The position numbers and the translations under genes are program-made. From assembly GCA_020438865.1 (NCBI GenBank), contig JAGQTU010000038.1:3695-36409 (forward strand): 32,715 bases of DNA, written 5' to 3'. Of this stretch, positions 6,894 through 14,351 are shown piece by piece. A model generated the notes under the pieces. The model saw only the letters and a program-made list of their open reading frames with translations, was not told the origin of the DNA and did not search any database. This DNA comes from Mycobacterium sp. Lineage in GTDB: Bacteria > Actinomycetota > Actinomycetes > Mycobacteriales > Mycobacteriaceae. Each line of letters begins with the position of its first letter. The stretch's first letter is position 1.

Positions 6894-8173
6894 GCCGGCG
6901 GGGTCCAGCCCACCGGAAGTTTCTTGATCCCGTGGATGAACGCCGACAACAGCATGGCCGGCTCCTCGGTGACCGCGATGTCCGGAACCCGCCGGTGCAG
7001 TTCCTCGAACACCACGGCGATCTCGCGGCGGGCCAGGTTGGCGCCGAGGCAGAAGTGGGTGCCGCCACCGCCGAACCCGACGTGGTGGTTCGGGTTGCGG
7101 GTGACGTCGAAGCGCCACGGGTTCTCGAATTTGTCCTCGTCCCGGTTGGCCGAGGCGTACCACATGCTGACCTTGTCGCCCTTGGCCATCTGCACCCCGC
7201 TCAACTCGATGTCGCGGGTGACGGTGCGGCGCATGTAGATCACCGGTGACGCCCACCGCACGATCTCCTCGACCGCGCTCTGCGTGGTGGCCGCGAAGTC
7301 GTTCCACCAGACCTGACGCTGGTCGGGGTAGCGGGTCAGCGCCAGCACGCCGTGGCTGATCGCGTTGCGGGTGGTCTCGTTGCCCGCCACGGCGAGCAGG
7401 ATGAAGAACGACGCGATCTCGGCCGAGCTGAGCCGCTCGCCGTCCACCTCGGCGGCCACCAGCGCGGTGGTCAAGTCGTCGCGCGGGTCGGCCCGGCGGC
7501 TCTCGGCCAGCGCGGTGGCGTAGGCGCCCATGTCCAGGGCGACCTTCATGAATTCTTCCATGTCGGCGGTCAGGTCCGGGTCGCCGAAGCCGAGGATGAT
7601 GTTGGTCCAGTGGAAGATCTGCTGGTGGTCCTCCTCGGGGATGCCCATCATGTCGCAGATCACCTGCAGCGGCAGCGGACCGGAGAGCTCGGTGACGAGT
7701 TCCGCCCTGCCGTCAGGGTGGTTGGCGATCATCTCCGACACCAGCCGGCGGGCCCGGTCGCGGACCGACTCCTCGGTGCGGGCCACCACCTTGGGGGTGA
7801 AGGCGCTGCGCACGATGTTGCGCAGCCGGGCGTGCCGGGGGTCGTCCAGCGCGATCATCGAGCCGAAGTACTCGGCGACCTCCGGCATCTGGTCGACGAT
7901 GGTGATGTTCGGATACGAGCTGAAGATGTCGGGATGGCGGCTGGCGAAGAACACGTCGTCGAACTTCATCAGCGCCCAGTGGCCCTCGCCGTCCGGGATG
8001 CCCTCCATGTGCGCCTGTCGGAAGAACTTGATCGGGGCCTCGCGGCGCAGCGTGGCGAACGCGCCGTCGCGCACATCGTCGTCGAGCGCCCAGAAGTCCA
8101 GGATGCCCAGATCGATGTCGCTCAGGGCGATGTCGGGTGGCGGCTGACCGTTGACACGAGTGGCGATACCCAT
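6890..8173 (-). CDS. cyp124: Cytochrome P450, CYP124 family (methyl-branched lipid omega-hydroxylase)
   Basis: A 427-residue P450 closely resembling M. tuberculosis CYP124A1 (Rv2266): both share a start of the form ATRVNG-PPP, then LDFWALDDDVRDGAFATLRR and HPDIFSSYPNI. Motifs are AGNETTRNA in the I helix, EEIVR in the K helix and FGGGGTHFCLG with haem ligand Cys375. CYP124 is known to hydroxylate the omega end of methyl-branched lipids and isoprenoids and can also oxidise the cholesterol side chain, so the same role is inferred. The start ATG 8173 has no Shine-Dalgarno but has TAATGT 7 nt upstream, suggesting a leaderless mRNA. It is first in a two-gene operon with CYP140, joined by an ATGA overlap; in M. 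tuberculosis the two genes are far apart. Confidence 0.92.
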   Translation of the reverse strand: MGIATRVNGQPPPDIALSDIDLGILDFWALDDDVRDGAFATLRREAPIKFFRQAHMEGIPDGEGHWALMKFDDVFFASRHPDIFSSYPNITIVDQMPEVAEYFGSMIALDDPRHARLRNIVRSAFTPKVVARTEESVRDRARRLVSEMIANHPDGRAELVTELSGPLPLQVICDMMGIPEEDHQQIFHWTNIILGFGDPDLTADMEEFMKVALDMGAYATALAESRRADPRDDLTTALVAAEVDGERLSSAEIASFFILLAVAGNETTRNAISHGVLALTRYPDQRQVWWNDFAATTQSAVEEIVRWASPVIYMRRTVTRDIELSGVQMAKGDKVSMWYASANRDEDKFENPWRFDVTRNPNHHVGFGGGGTHFCLGANLARREIAVVFEELHRRVPDIAVTEEPAMLLSAFIHGIKKLPVGWTPPA

Positions 8174-8180
8174 GGGATCG

Positions 8181-8186
8181 ACATTA
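8181..8186 (-). promoter_or_regulatory. -10 element for a leaderless CYP124 transcript
   Basis: TAATGT on the minus strand ends 7 nt before the ATG at 8173, the distance expected when transcription starts at the start codon. No convincing -35 is seen, which is common in mycobacteria. Confidence 0.5.
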
Positions 8187-8314
8187 GAGTCCGGCGCTTC
8201 CGGGCGTACTCATTTCGGCCTCAGGGCAGGCCGACGGCGGCGGCGAGCGCGACACCACACCACCATCAGACCGTTCCGTGATTGAACCCAGCACAGCGGG
8301 GAACGCTGCGCGGC

Positions 8315-8503
8315 ATGGCAACGTACCGAGTGATCGACCCCAGGGGCGACGTCGTCGAAACCAAGGACATCGAGAGCGCGGATGACGCGCATGCCTGGTT
8401 CGCCGATTCGGCAGGCAACTACCACGAGTTGGGCTGGCGGATGGAGGTCGAGCGTGACGGCGAGTGGAGCTTCTTCGACAGCAGCGAGGGCAGCCCCGAC
8501 TAG
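8315..8503 (+). CDS. Small conserved protein of unknown function
   Basis: A 62-residue acidic soluble protein (MATYRVIDPRGDVVETKDIE at its start) with two Trp-containing segments, HAWFADSAG and GWRMEVERDGEWSFFD, and a short acidic tail. It has no signal peptide or membrane segment and looks like a single small alpha/beta domain. Similar short proteins occur in mycobacteria, but I cannot name a function. ATG 8315 is preferred to the upstream TTG at 8282 because the protein-like composition begins there. It is divergent from CYP124 with a 141-bp gap and precedes another small gene by 54 bp. Confidence 0.7.
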   Translation: MATYRVIDPRGDVVETKDIESADDAHAWFADSAGNYHELGWRMEVERDGEWSFFDSSEGSPD

Positions 8504-8544
8504 TCCCGCCCACCACCCGGCAGGCGCCCGATTCCGCGGACCCG

Positions 8545-8550
8545 TATCCT
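8545..8550 (+). promoter_or_regulatory. -10 element for a leaderless transcript of the 8558 gene
   Basis: TATCCT ends 7 nt before ATG 8558 and there is no Shine-Dalgarno sequence between them. This is a near-ideal mycobacterial leaderless arrangement. Confidence 0.55.
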
Positions 8551-8557
8551 CGGCGGC

Positions 8558-8836
8558 ATGGCAATGATGGTCCGGCCGCTGGCCGCTGCGTTGGGCGCCG
8601 CGGCGTTGACCCTGTTCACCGCGGGCCAGGCCGCCGCCGACGACACCGGCCAGACCTACGCCGAGGCTCAGGAGGCCCTGAAGGATCAGGGCTACGACGT
8701 CATCCAGTCCACGTCGATCGGCGATCAGCTGCCCCAGAGCCAGTGCCTGGTGGTCAAACAGCTGACCACCGCCAACGGTCACGTGATGCTGTCGCTGAAC
8801 TGCAACAAGAAGGCGGCCTCCGCGGGAAGCGGCTAG
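8558..8836 (+). CDS. Small secreted protein with a PASTA-like repeat
   Basis: A 92-residue protein with a Sec signal peptide (about 1-28, cleavage after QAAA) and a mature part of about 65 residues. The segment TYAEAQEALKDQGYDVIQST followed by IGDQLPQSQCLVV resembles a PASTA-like fold: a helix with an A-x-x-x-L-x-x-x-G-Y pattern, then a strand. Two Cys residues (in SQCLVV and LNCNKK) could form a disulfide. Such small exported proteins are numerous in mycobacteria and mostly uncharacterised. The start is fixed by the TATCCT hexamer 7 nt upstream. It converges on the SnoaL-like gene with a 9-bp gap. The PASTA comparison is an inference from the pattern only. Confidence 0.78.
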   Translation: MAMMVRPLAAALGAAALTLFTAGQAAADDTGQTYAEAQEALKDQGYDVIQSTSIGDQLPQSQCLVVKQLTTANGHVMLSLNCNKKAASAGSG

Positions 8837-8845
8837 CCGGGCGCG

Positions 8846-9349
8846 TCAGGCCGGGTCCCAGCCCATCTTGCGGGCGAACGCGATCGCCTCGTCGGAGGCG
8901 GTGCCGAGTTCCCGGCAGCGGTCGATGTAGCCCCGCACCATCGGGGTGAAGTTCATCGGGTTGTAGGCGTCCTCCTCGTAGCTCCACAGCCCGTCGCCGG
9001 CGTACTTCAGCACCGAGATGTTGGGCTCCTGGTGGATGCTGCCGTCGCCCGGGTCGCGCATCCGGTTCTGGAACTCGCAGATCACCCAGCCCTTCTCCGC
9101 GTCGACGGAGTGCCACGTCGAGGGGTAGTACGGCATCTCGCTACCCGGGAAGGTGCTCATCGTCTTGACGATCCAGTCGCGAATTCGCTCGCGGCCCTGG
9201 AACTTTCCGTACATGTGCTCGACGTACGTCGCGTCCTCGGTGAACTGGTCGGCGAACCGGGCCCAGTTCCAGCTTTCACCGATACCGACGACGACCTGCT
9301 TGTGCGCCGCGAACGCCGACTCGAGTTCCTCGCGTGACCATTGACCCAT
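8846..9349 (-). CDS. SnoaL/NTF2-like protein
   Basis: A 167-residue cytoplasmic protein of the NTF2-like/SnoaL superfamily, a cone-shaped fold used by isomerases, hydrolases and ligand carriers. The pattern is a helix with W-A-R-F-A-D-Q-F-T-E-D-A-T-Y-V-E-H, then Y-G-K-F-Q-G-R-E-R-I-R-D-W-I, and strands around WHSVDAEKGWVICEFQNR and ISVLKYAGDGLWSYEEDAYN. The start is ATG 9349. There is a strand-mate SRPBCC gene upstream after a 41-bp gap, so co-transcription is possible. No substrate can be read. The fold assignment is good; an enzymatic role is not shown. Confidence 0.8.
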   Translation of the reverse strand: MGQWSREELESAFAAHKQVVVGIGESWNWARFADQFTEDATYVEHMYGKFQGRERIRDWIVKTMSTFPGSEMPYYPSTWHSVDAEKGWVICEFQNRMRDPGDGSIHQEPNISVLKYAGDGLWSYEEDAYNPMNFTPMVRGYIDRCRELGTASDEAIAFARKMGWDPA

Positions 9350-9390
9350 GAAGCGGTTCTACCAAACCGGGGCCGCGCGGAACCCCACAA

Positions 9391-9846
9391 TCAGTCTTCC
9401 TCGACGACCTTCTTGATCCGCTCCAGCGTGGTCCGCATATCGCGCAGGTTGCGCCGCCCGCGCAGGTGCCCGGCGAACAACCAGAACACCCGCATCGCCG
9501 CGGACTGGTTGAGGCGGTAGGACTCGGTGACGTCGGTGCCGTCGCCGGCCGGGGTGAGCCGGTAGTGCCAGTTGTTCACCGGGCGGTCCCCGGCCAGCAC
9601 CGCGAACCCGAACTCCCGACCGGGTTCACAGGCGGTGACGCGGCAGGTGGTCCAGTACACCGGCCCGATCTCGTTGCGGCGCACGTGGCCGCGGAAGGTG
9701 GCGCCCAGGGCCGGTCCGGTGGCGCCGTCGAGCCACTCGGACTCGAACACCTCGGGGGAGAAGCGCGGGGTGTTGCGAACGTCGGCGATCAGCTCCCAGA
9801 TCTTGTCGGCCGGGGCTGCCATGTGAACGGTGACGGAACCTTCCAT
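9391..9846 (-). CDS. SRPBCC (START/Bet v1-like) lipid or ligand-binding protein
   Basis: A 151-residue protein of the SRPBCC superfamily, helix-grip folds that enclose hydrophobic ligands. It opens with VTVHMAAPADKIWELIADV, the usual first strand and helix, and ends in the long C-terminal helix that closes the cavity. I recall a similar protein next to the secreted chorismate mutase in M. tuberculosis (Rv1883c); that comparison is from memory. ATG 9846 has TAGGAT 7 nt upstream and no ribosome site, fitting a leaderless start. The serine hydrolase gene lies upstream on the same strand, 26 bp away. Function unknown; polyketide cyclase/dehydrase-type ligand handling is the family's usual role. 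Confidence 0.82.
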   Translation of the reverse strand: MEGSVTVHMAAPADKIWELIADVRNTPRFSPEVFESEWLDGATGPALGATFRGHVRRNEIGPVYWTTCRVTACEPGREFGFAVLAGDRPVNNWHYRLTPAGDGTDVTESYRLNQSAAMRVFWLFAGHLRGRRNLRDMRTTLERIKKVVEED

Positions 9847-9853
9847 GGCCGTG

Positions 9854-9859
9854 ATCCTA
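9854..9859 (-). promoter_or_regulatory. -10 element for a leaderless SRPBCC transcript
   Basis: TAGGAT on the minus strand ends 7 nt before ATG 9846. It lies in the 26-bp gap after the serine hydrolase gene, so the SRPBCC gene may have its own start as well as read-through. Confidence 0.45.
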
Positions 9860-9872
9860 GGCCGGTCGGCGG

Positions 9873-11018
9873 CTAGGGACCCAGGTGGTAGACGTGCTCG
9901 GGGGTGATCACCGTGGTGATGGCCTCGGCCAGCGCGGAACTGGCCTCCCCGCCGCCGGGCGGACTGACGTCGGTGTTGGTGAGGATCACCAGGGTGGTCC
10001 GCGTTTCCGGCTGGTAGACGACGACAGCCTGGTAGCCGGGCAGGCTGCCGTTGTGGCCGATCCACCCGCCGACGGTGAAGATGCCCAGGCCGTAGCCGAC
10101 GTCGGGCGGCAGCCCGTCCTCGTGCACGGTCTGCAGCCGCTGGCGCTGCATCTCCGGCGAGAGCAGTGCGCCGGTCGCCACCGCGGCCGCCCAGGTGTGC
10201 AGGTCGGCCAGCGTCGAGATCATCGCACCCGCCGACCACGCCCACGACGGGTTCCAGTCCGTCGCGGTGATCGGCGGACCGTCGTCGGTCAACTCGGTGT
10301 AGCCCTGGGCATGTGGGGCGGGGAACTCAGCTCCGAACGGAAAGCTGGTGTGCGACAGCCGTAATGGCGCCAGCACATGGTCGCGGAGATAGTCGCCCAG
10401 CCGCATGCCGCTGATCTTCTCGACCAGCAGACCCAGCAGGATGGTGTTGGTGTTCGAGTACTGGAGGCCCTCGCCGGGTGCGAAGACCGGGGGTTCGGCG
10501 AACGCGAAACCCAGCAGTTCGGCGGGGGAGTAAGCGCGGTGCGGATCGGCGGTGATCGCGTCGCGGAACCCCTGGGTCTCGGTGTAGTTCGCCAATCCGC
10601 TTCGCATGCCCGCGAGCTGGCGCACCGTGATCACGTCGCCACCGGGCACACCGTCGAGGTAGCGGCCGATCGGATCGTCCAGCCCGATCTTGTGTCGGTC
10701 GGCCAGCTGCAGCACCGCGGTGACCGTGAAAGTCTTTGTCTCACTGCCGATTCTGCTGTAGAAGTCGGTCTGCATCGGCGCACCGGTGGCCGTGTCGGCA
10801 ACGCCGACGGCCCGTATGTAGTCACCGCGCGGCGACCACACCCCCACGATGACCCCGGGCACCCCGGTGGCCTGCATCGCCGCGGTGATGGCGGTGTCGA
10901 GTTCGGCCCCGGTGGCGCAGGCAGGCGGCGCGGCGGCGCCGATGCTGAGAAGCAGCGCGGTCGCGCCCGCGGCACACAGCCGCCGGCATCTGCGCGACAG
11001 CGCCGCCATCATGCTCAT
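9873..11018 (-). CDS. Secreted serine hydrolase, class C beta-lactamase/esterase fold
   Basis: A 381-residue exported penicillin-binding-protein-like serine hydrolase. The N-terminus (about 1-36) is a Sec signal peptide ending near PACATGA. The three active-site elements of the family are present: S-E-T-K at 92-95 (nucleophile Ser92, base Lys95), Y-S-N at 187-189 and H-N-G at 322-324. Members include class C beta-lactamases, D,D-carboxypeptidases and lipid esterases such as the mycobacterial Lip/EstB types; the H-N-G in place of K-T-G favours a peptidase or esterase over a true beta-lactamase. ATG 11018 is chosen to keep the signal peptide. TAGGGT lies 8 nt upstream. It is divergent from a second SRPBCC gene, 35 bp away. 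Confidence 0.87.
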   Translation of the reverse strand: MSMMAALSRRCRRLCAAGATALLLSIGAAAPPACATGAELDTAITAAMQATGVPGVIVGVWSPRGDYIRAVGVADTATGAPMQTDFYSRIGSETKTFTVTAVLQLADRHKIGLDDPIGRYLDGVPGGDVITVRQLAGMRSGLANYTETQGFRDAITADPHRAYSPAELLGFAFAEPPVFAPGEGLQYSNTNTILLGLLVEKISGMRLGDYLRDHVLAPLRLSHTSFPFGAEFPAPHAQGYTELTDDGPPITATDWNPSWAWSAGAMISTLADLHTWAAAVATGALLSPEMQRQRLQTVHEDGLPPDVGYGLGIFTVGGWIGHNGSLPGYQAVVVYQPETRTTLVILTNTDVSPPGGGEASSALAEAITTVITPEHVYHLGP

Positions 11019-11026
11019 CGCGGGCC

Positions 11027-11032
11027 ACCCTA
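11027..11032 (-). promoter_or_regulatory. -10 element for the serine hydrolase gene
   Basis: TAGGGT on the minus strand ends 8 nt before ATG 11018, consistent with a leaderless or nearly leaderless transcript. It faces the opposite -10 at 11040-11045. Confidence 0.4.
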
Positions 11033-11039
11033 TGCGGCG

Positions 11040-11045
11040 TACCGT
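11040..11045 (+). promoter_or_regulatory. -10 element for the 11054 SRPBCC gene
   Basis: TACCGT ends 8 nt before ATG 11054 with no ribosome site between. The two divergent genes here have only 35 bp between their start codons, so both -10 elements are packed back to back. Confidence 0.4.
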
Positions 11046-11053
11046 TGGGCCGC

Positions 11054-11446
11054 ATGGCGATCGGACCGCGTCGTGTCGACCGCCACGTCGACGCCCCGAC
11101 CGCCACGGTGTGGCGGCTGCTGGTCGACCTCGACGCCTGGCCCCGGTGGGGACCGACGGTGCACCGGGCCGCACTCGAGGATGCCGAGGAACTCGGGCGT
11201 GGCGTGCGGGGGCGGGTGTGGACCCCCGTGGGCCTGAGCCTGCCGTTCACCATCACCGAATTCGTCCCCGGCCGACGATGGGCGTGGACGGTCGCGGGGG
11301 TGCCGGCCACCGCGCACGAGGTCCGTCCCGACGGGCGGGGGTGCCGAGTGCGGTTCGAGGTGCCGTGGTGGGCGAGCGCCTACCTGCCGGTGTGTGCGGT
11401 CGCGCTCGGCCGGATCGCGGAGATGGCAGCCACCCCCGGCGGCTGA
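11054..11446 (+). CDS. SRPBCC family protein
   Basis: A 130-residue SRPBCC/polyketide cyclase-like protein. It starts RRVDRHVDAPTATVWRLLVD, the standard strand-helix opening, followed by LDAWPRWGPTVHRA and a VWTPVGLSLPFTITEFVPGR strand pair. The C-terminal helix after PWWASAYLPVCAVAL is short for the family. It is the second SRPBCC protein in the window but is not close in sequence to the one at 9391-9846. ATG 11054 is used rather than TTG 11045. It converges on the polysaccharide deacetylase gene with a 5-bp gap. No ligand is known. Confidence 0.8.
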   Translation: MAIGPRRVDRHVDAPTATVWRLLVDLDAWPRWGPTVHRAALEDAEELGRGVRGRVWTPVGLSLPFTITEFVPGRRWAWTVAGVPATAHEVRPDGRGCRVRFEVPWWASAYLPVCAVALGRIAEMAATPGG

Positions 11447-11451
11447 GCCCG

Positions 11452-12312
11452 CTAGGCCGAGGTGACGTGCGGGATCTCCGGCTGCAGGAACACGTCGTTG
11501 AGGGTGACGATGCGCAGGTTCCGCGACCGGATGATGTCGAGCAGCGCCGGGTAGGTGTGCGTGACCGGCGGGTGGTTGAGGTGGCCGATCACGATGTTCT
11601 GCTGGATGAAGTACTGGTCGGCCATCTTGACGATGTAGTCCTCGGTGACGACCGACGAGTCGGCCAGCGACCCCGACCACAGCGTCGGCGTCCGGTAGCC
11701 CAGATCGGCGGCCACCGCGTCGACGACGGCGTTGTGGTTGCCGTAGGGCGGGCGGAAATACGGCGTGGCGTCGACGCCGTAGGTGTTGCGCAGGAAGCGG
11801 TCGTTGCGCTGCAACTGATCGGCGATCTGGTCCTTGGACAGCGTGGTCAGGTCGGGGTGTGACCAGGTGTGATTGCCCAGCTGGATCTGGCCGGACTCCA
11901 CCAGCGGCCGCAACAGCGCCGCGTTGTCCCGCCAGGAGTCATAGACACCGTTGACGAAGTAGGTCAGCCGGATGCCGGTGTCCTTGGCCAACTCGGTGTA
12001 TTGCCGCACCACTTCGGAGTTCACCCCGTCGTCGACGGTCAGCGCCAGCAGGTCCCCGTCGCCGGGGAGCTTGGTGAGTTCACCACCGCCGGGCAGGGGG
12101 ATCCGGTTCGCCACTGGGGGCGGGGGCAGCAGCGGCGCCGAGGTCACCCGCGACCCGCGGCTGACGCTGGTGGCGTCGGTGCTCGCCGCGGACATGCCGA
12201 TGGTCCGGGACACCCCGACCAGCCCGGCCGATGCCAGCAGGCCGATGACGAACTGGCGCCGGGACACCTCAGGCACGGCCGGCCTTGTCCTCAGGAGTCC
12301 CACCAGCCCCAT
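11452..12312 (-). CDS. Tat-exported polysaccharide deacetylase (carbohydrate esterase 4)
   Basis: A 286-residue NodB-homology enzyme that should remove N- or O-acetyl groups from a cell-wall polysaccharide outside the membrane. CE4 motifs are visible: T-V-D-D at 92-95 (usually TFDD; the catalytic base and a metal-binding Asp), N-H-T-W-S-H with metal ligands His148 and His152, R-P-P-Y-G at 187-191, and the late G-H-L-N-H (His244). The N-terminus carries a twin-arginine motif, SRRQFVIGL at 17-25, then a hydrophobic stretch. All key residues are present, so it is probably active. It shares a short divergent promoter region with the F420-type oxidoreductase. Peptidoglycan, or chitin-like oligosaccharide, is the likely substrate class. 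Confidence 0.88.
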   Translation of the reverse strand: MGLVGLLRTRPAVPEVSRRQFVIGLLASAGLVGVSRTIGMSAASTDATSVSRGSRVTSAPLLPPPPVANRIPLPGGGELTKLPGDGDLLALTVDDGVNSEVVRQYTELAKDTGIRLTYFVNGVYDSWRDNAALLRPLVESGQIQLGNHTWSHPDLTTLSKDQIADQLQRNDRFLRNTYGVDATPYFRPPYGNHNAVVDAVAADLGYRTPTLWSGSLADSSVVTEDYIVKMADQYFIQQNIVIGHLNHPPVTHTYPALLDIIRSRNLRIVTLNDVFLQPEIPHVTSA

Positions 12313-12322
12313 CAGTCACATC

Positions 12323-12333
12323 GCTAGGCTAGC
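12323..12333. promoter_or_regulatory. Palindromic divergent -10 region
   Basis: GCTAGGCTAGC is a perfect 11-bp palindrome. Read rightward it contains TAGGCT, a good -10 for the F420-type oxidoreductase gene; read leftward it contains TAGCCT, a possible -10 for the deacetylase gene 13 nt from its ATG. The two promoters would overlap and compete. Confidence 0.4.
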
Positions 12334-12385
12334 TGCACAACCTCCGGAATCGGGGATGTCGTCGAATGTGTCGCGGGAGGCGGGC

Positions 12386-13267
12386 GTGAAGATCCGGTTC
12401 GGGATCGGCCTCGGCGCCGGCACCGCGGTGGCGGAGCTACCCGGGATCGTCGATCGGCTCGAGGCCGCGGGGGTGGACTCGCTGTGGTTCTCCGAACTCG
12501 TCTACAGCCCGGCGGTCGACCCGTTCGTCGGCATGGCGCACGCGCTGGGCCGCACCGGCCGCCTCAAGGTGGGAACGTCGGTGGCGGTGCTGCCCGGCCG
12601 CAACCCGGTCCTGCTCGCCAAACAGTTGGCGTCGCTGGCGGTGCTGGCACCCAAGCGCGTGCTGCCCGCGTTCGGGCTGCGGCCGGCCACCCCCGCCGAG
12701 TGGGAGGTCTTCCCCGTCCCCGACGGGCAGCGCGCCGCCGTCTTCGACGAATCGCTGCAACTGTTGCGTGCGGTCCTGGCGGACGACACCGTCGAATTCC
12801 ACGGGCGGTTCTTCGACGTCAGCGCCGCCTCGGTCGGCACCCGTCCGCCGGTTCCGCTGGACATCTGGCTCGGTGGCTCGGCCCCGGCGGCGTTTCGCCG
12901 GATCGGCCGACTGGCCGACGGCTGGCTCGGCAGTTTTCTCACCGCGGCCGAGGCGCGGGCCGCCCGGGAGAGCATCCAGCGGGCCGCCGCCGAGGCCGAC
13001 CGGGCGATCGAGCCCGACCACTTCGGGCTCAGCCTGGCCGTCGCGGACGACGGCCTGCCCGAGCCGGCGCTCACCGCCGTGCGCCATCGACGGCCCGACG
13101 CCGACCCGGCCGAGTTGCTCGCCGGCGACTGGCCCGCGCTGCACCGCCAGATCGACGGGCTGGTGGCCGCCGGCCTGTCGAAGTTCGTCATCCGGCCCAT
13201 CGGCGATACGCCCATCGACGAGTTCATCGACCGCTTCGCCGCCGAACTGCTGCCCCGGCAGAACTGA
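12386..13267 (+). CDS. LLM-class F420-dependent oxidoreductase
   Basis: A 293-residue luciferase-like TIM-barrel protein. It begins KIRFGIGLGAG, then has DSLWFSELVYSPAVDPFVGMA, the KVGTSVAVLPGRNPVLLAKQ segment that builds the F420 pocket, and the late PVPLDIWLGGSAPAAFRRIGRLADGWLGSF signature of the mycobacterial TIGR03854-type group. Members use reduced F420 as hydride carrier. GTG 12386 is preferred because GGAGG lies 5 bp upstream; ATG 12356 would add ten residues without homology. The gene is monocistronic, with a TAGGCT -10 at 12325. The substrate is unknown. Actinobacteria carry many paralogues of this family. Confidence 0.88.
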   Translation: MKIRFGIGLGAGTAVAELPGIVDRLEAAGVDSLWFSELVYSPAVDPFVGMAHALGRTGRLKVGTSVAVLPGRNPVLLAKQLASLAVLAPKRVLPAFGLRPATPAEWEVFPVPDGQRAAVFDESLQLLRAVLADDTVEFHGRFFDVSAASVGTRPPVPLDIWLGGSAPAAFRRIGRLADGWLGSFLTAAEARAARESIQRAAAEADRAIEPDHFGLSLAVADDGLPEPALTAVRHRRPDADPAELLAGDWPALHRQIDGLVAAGLSKFVIRPIGDTPIDEFIDRFAAELLPRQN

Positions 13268-13338
13268 GCTGTCGCCGCCCGGCCGCCGCAGCGGTAGGTT
13301 GTTTGAAGTCCGAAACGTCAGCGGCGGAGAGGCTTTGA

Positions 13339-14346
13339 ATGTCCAATCATTTCACCGGTTTGAGCCTGGGCCCGCCGCTCGGCGACCAGCGACTGGACCT
13401 GTGCGACCTGTATGCCTTCCAGTCACCGGCCGATCCCACCCGCACCGTGCTCATCCTCAACGCCAACCCCAACGCCGACGCCCTGCACCCGGATGCGATC
13501 TACCGGCTGGCCATCGACAACGACGGAGATCTGCGCAACGACATCGCGTTCAGTTTCGTGTTCTCCGAACCGAAGGACGGCGCCCAGACCGTCGACGTCT
13601 ACCTCGCTGTTGACGAAGAGGCGGAGGACCCGGAGGCGGTGGGCGAGAAGATCTTCTCCGCGGTCGAGGTGTCGTTCGGCCCCACGCCCCACATCGCGAC
13701 ATCGGAAGCGTTCACGTTCTTCGCCGGCGCGCGCAGCGACGCGTTCTTCTTCGATTTCGACGGCATCAAGAACCTGTTCGACACCTCCGGTGGGCGCAAC
13801 TTCACCGCACCGCACCTCGGCGGCAAGTCGCCGTGGACCGGCGTGGATTCCAACACCGAGGCCAACGTGTTCTCGATCGCCGTCGAGTTGCCGACGGCCC
13901 ACCTCGGCGCCGACCCCGACATCCGGATCTGGGGCCGGTGCAGCCTGCGCCGCGACGGTGAACTGGTGCACGTCGACCGGGCCGGTCACCCGTCGGTCAG
14001 CAGCTTCTTCAACACCGACGAGACCAAGGAGGAATACAACGCCAGCGAGCCGGTGCGCGACCGCGAACGCTGGATCGGGCAGTTCATCCATTTGATGGGG
14101 CACACCGGCGGGTACGACCGGGAAGAGGCGATCGCGGCCATCGACGCCGAGGGCACGCTGCCCGACATGCTCACCTACAACCCGTCCAAGCCGGCCAAGT
14201 ACCCCAACGGCCGAGTCTTCACCGACGATGTCATCGACTACCGGCTGGCATTCTTGACCAAGGGCGACTGCCCGCCGACCGGGTTGTCACCGCACACCGA
14301 CACCCTCGAGGTTTTTCCGTACCTGGGCCCGCCACACCAGGTTTAG
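13339..14346 (+). CDS. DUF4331 family protein
   Basis: A 335-residue protein of the DUF4331 family. The family opening is visible as SNHFTGLSLGPPLGDQRLDLCDLYAF followed by strands TVLILNANPNADALHPDAIYRLAIDNDGD and DIAFSFVFSE. The remainder is rich in Asp and aromatic residues, including FFFDFDGIKNLF and a VFSIAVELP strand. It has no signal peptide, although many relatives are exported. Members are thought to bind metals through the conserved His/Asp at the N-terminus, which is not proven. GGAGAG precedes ATG 13339 and TAGGTT at 13295 could be its -10. It converges on the chorismate mutase gene with a 5-bp gap. Confidence 0.82.
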   Translation: MSNHFTGLSLGPPLGDQRLDLCDLYAFQSPADPTRTVLILNANPNADALHPDAIYRLAIDNDGDLRNDIAFSFVFSEPKDGAQTVDVYLAVDEEAEDPEAVGEKIFSAVEVSFGPTPHIATSEAFTFFAGARSDAFFFDFDGIKNLFDTSGGRNFTAPHLGGKSPWTGVDSNTEANVFSIAVELPTAHLGADPDIRIWGRCSLRRDGELVHVDRAGHPSVSSFFNTDETKEEYNASEPVRDRERWIGQFIHLMGHTGGYDREEAIAAIDAEGTLPDMLTYNPSKPAKYPNGRVFTDDVIDYRLAFLTKGDCPPTGLSPHTDTLEVFPYLGPPHQV

Positions 14347-14351
14347 CCGGG

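Noticed and set aside
5760-7238. 492-codon open frame on the plus strand opposite CYP140/CYP124
   Set aside because: Arg/Gly/His-rich translation without motifs; it is the antisense shadow of two clear P450 genes and reflects GC bias at third positions.
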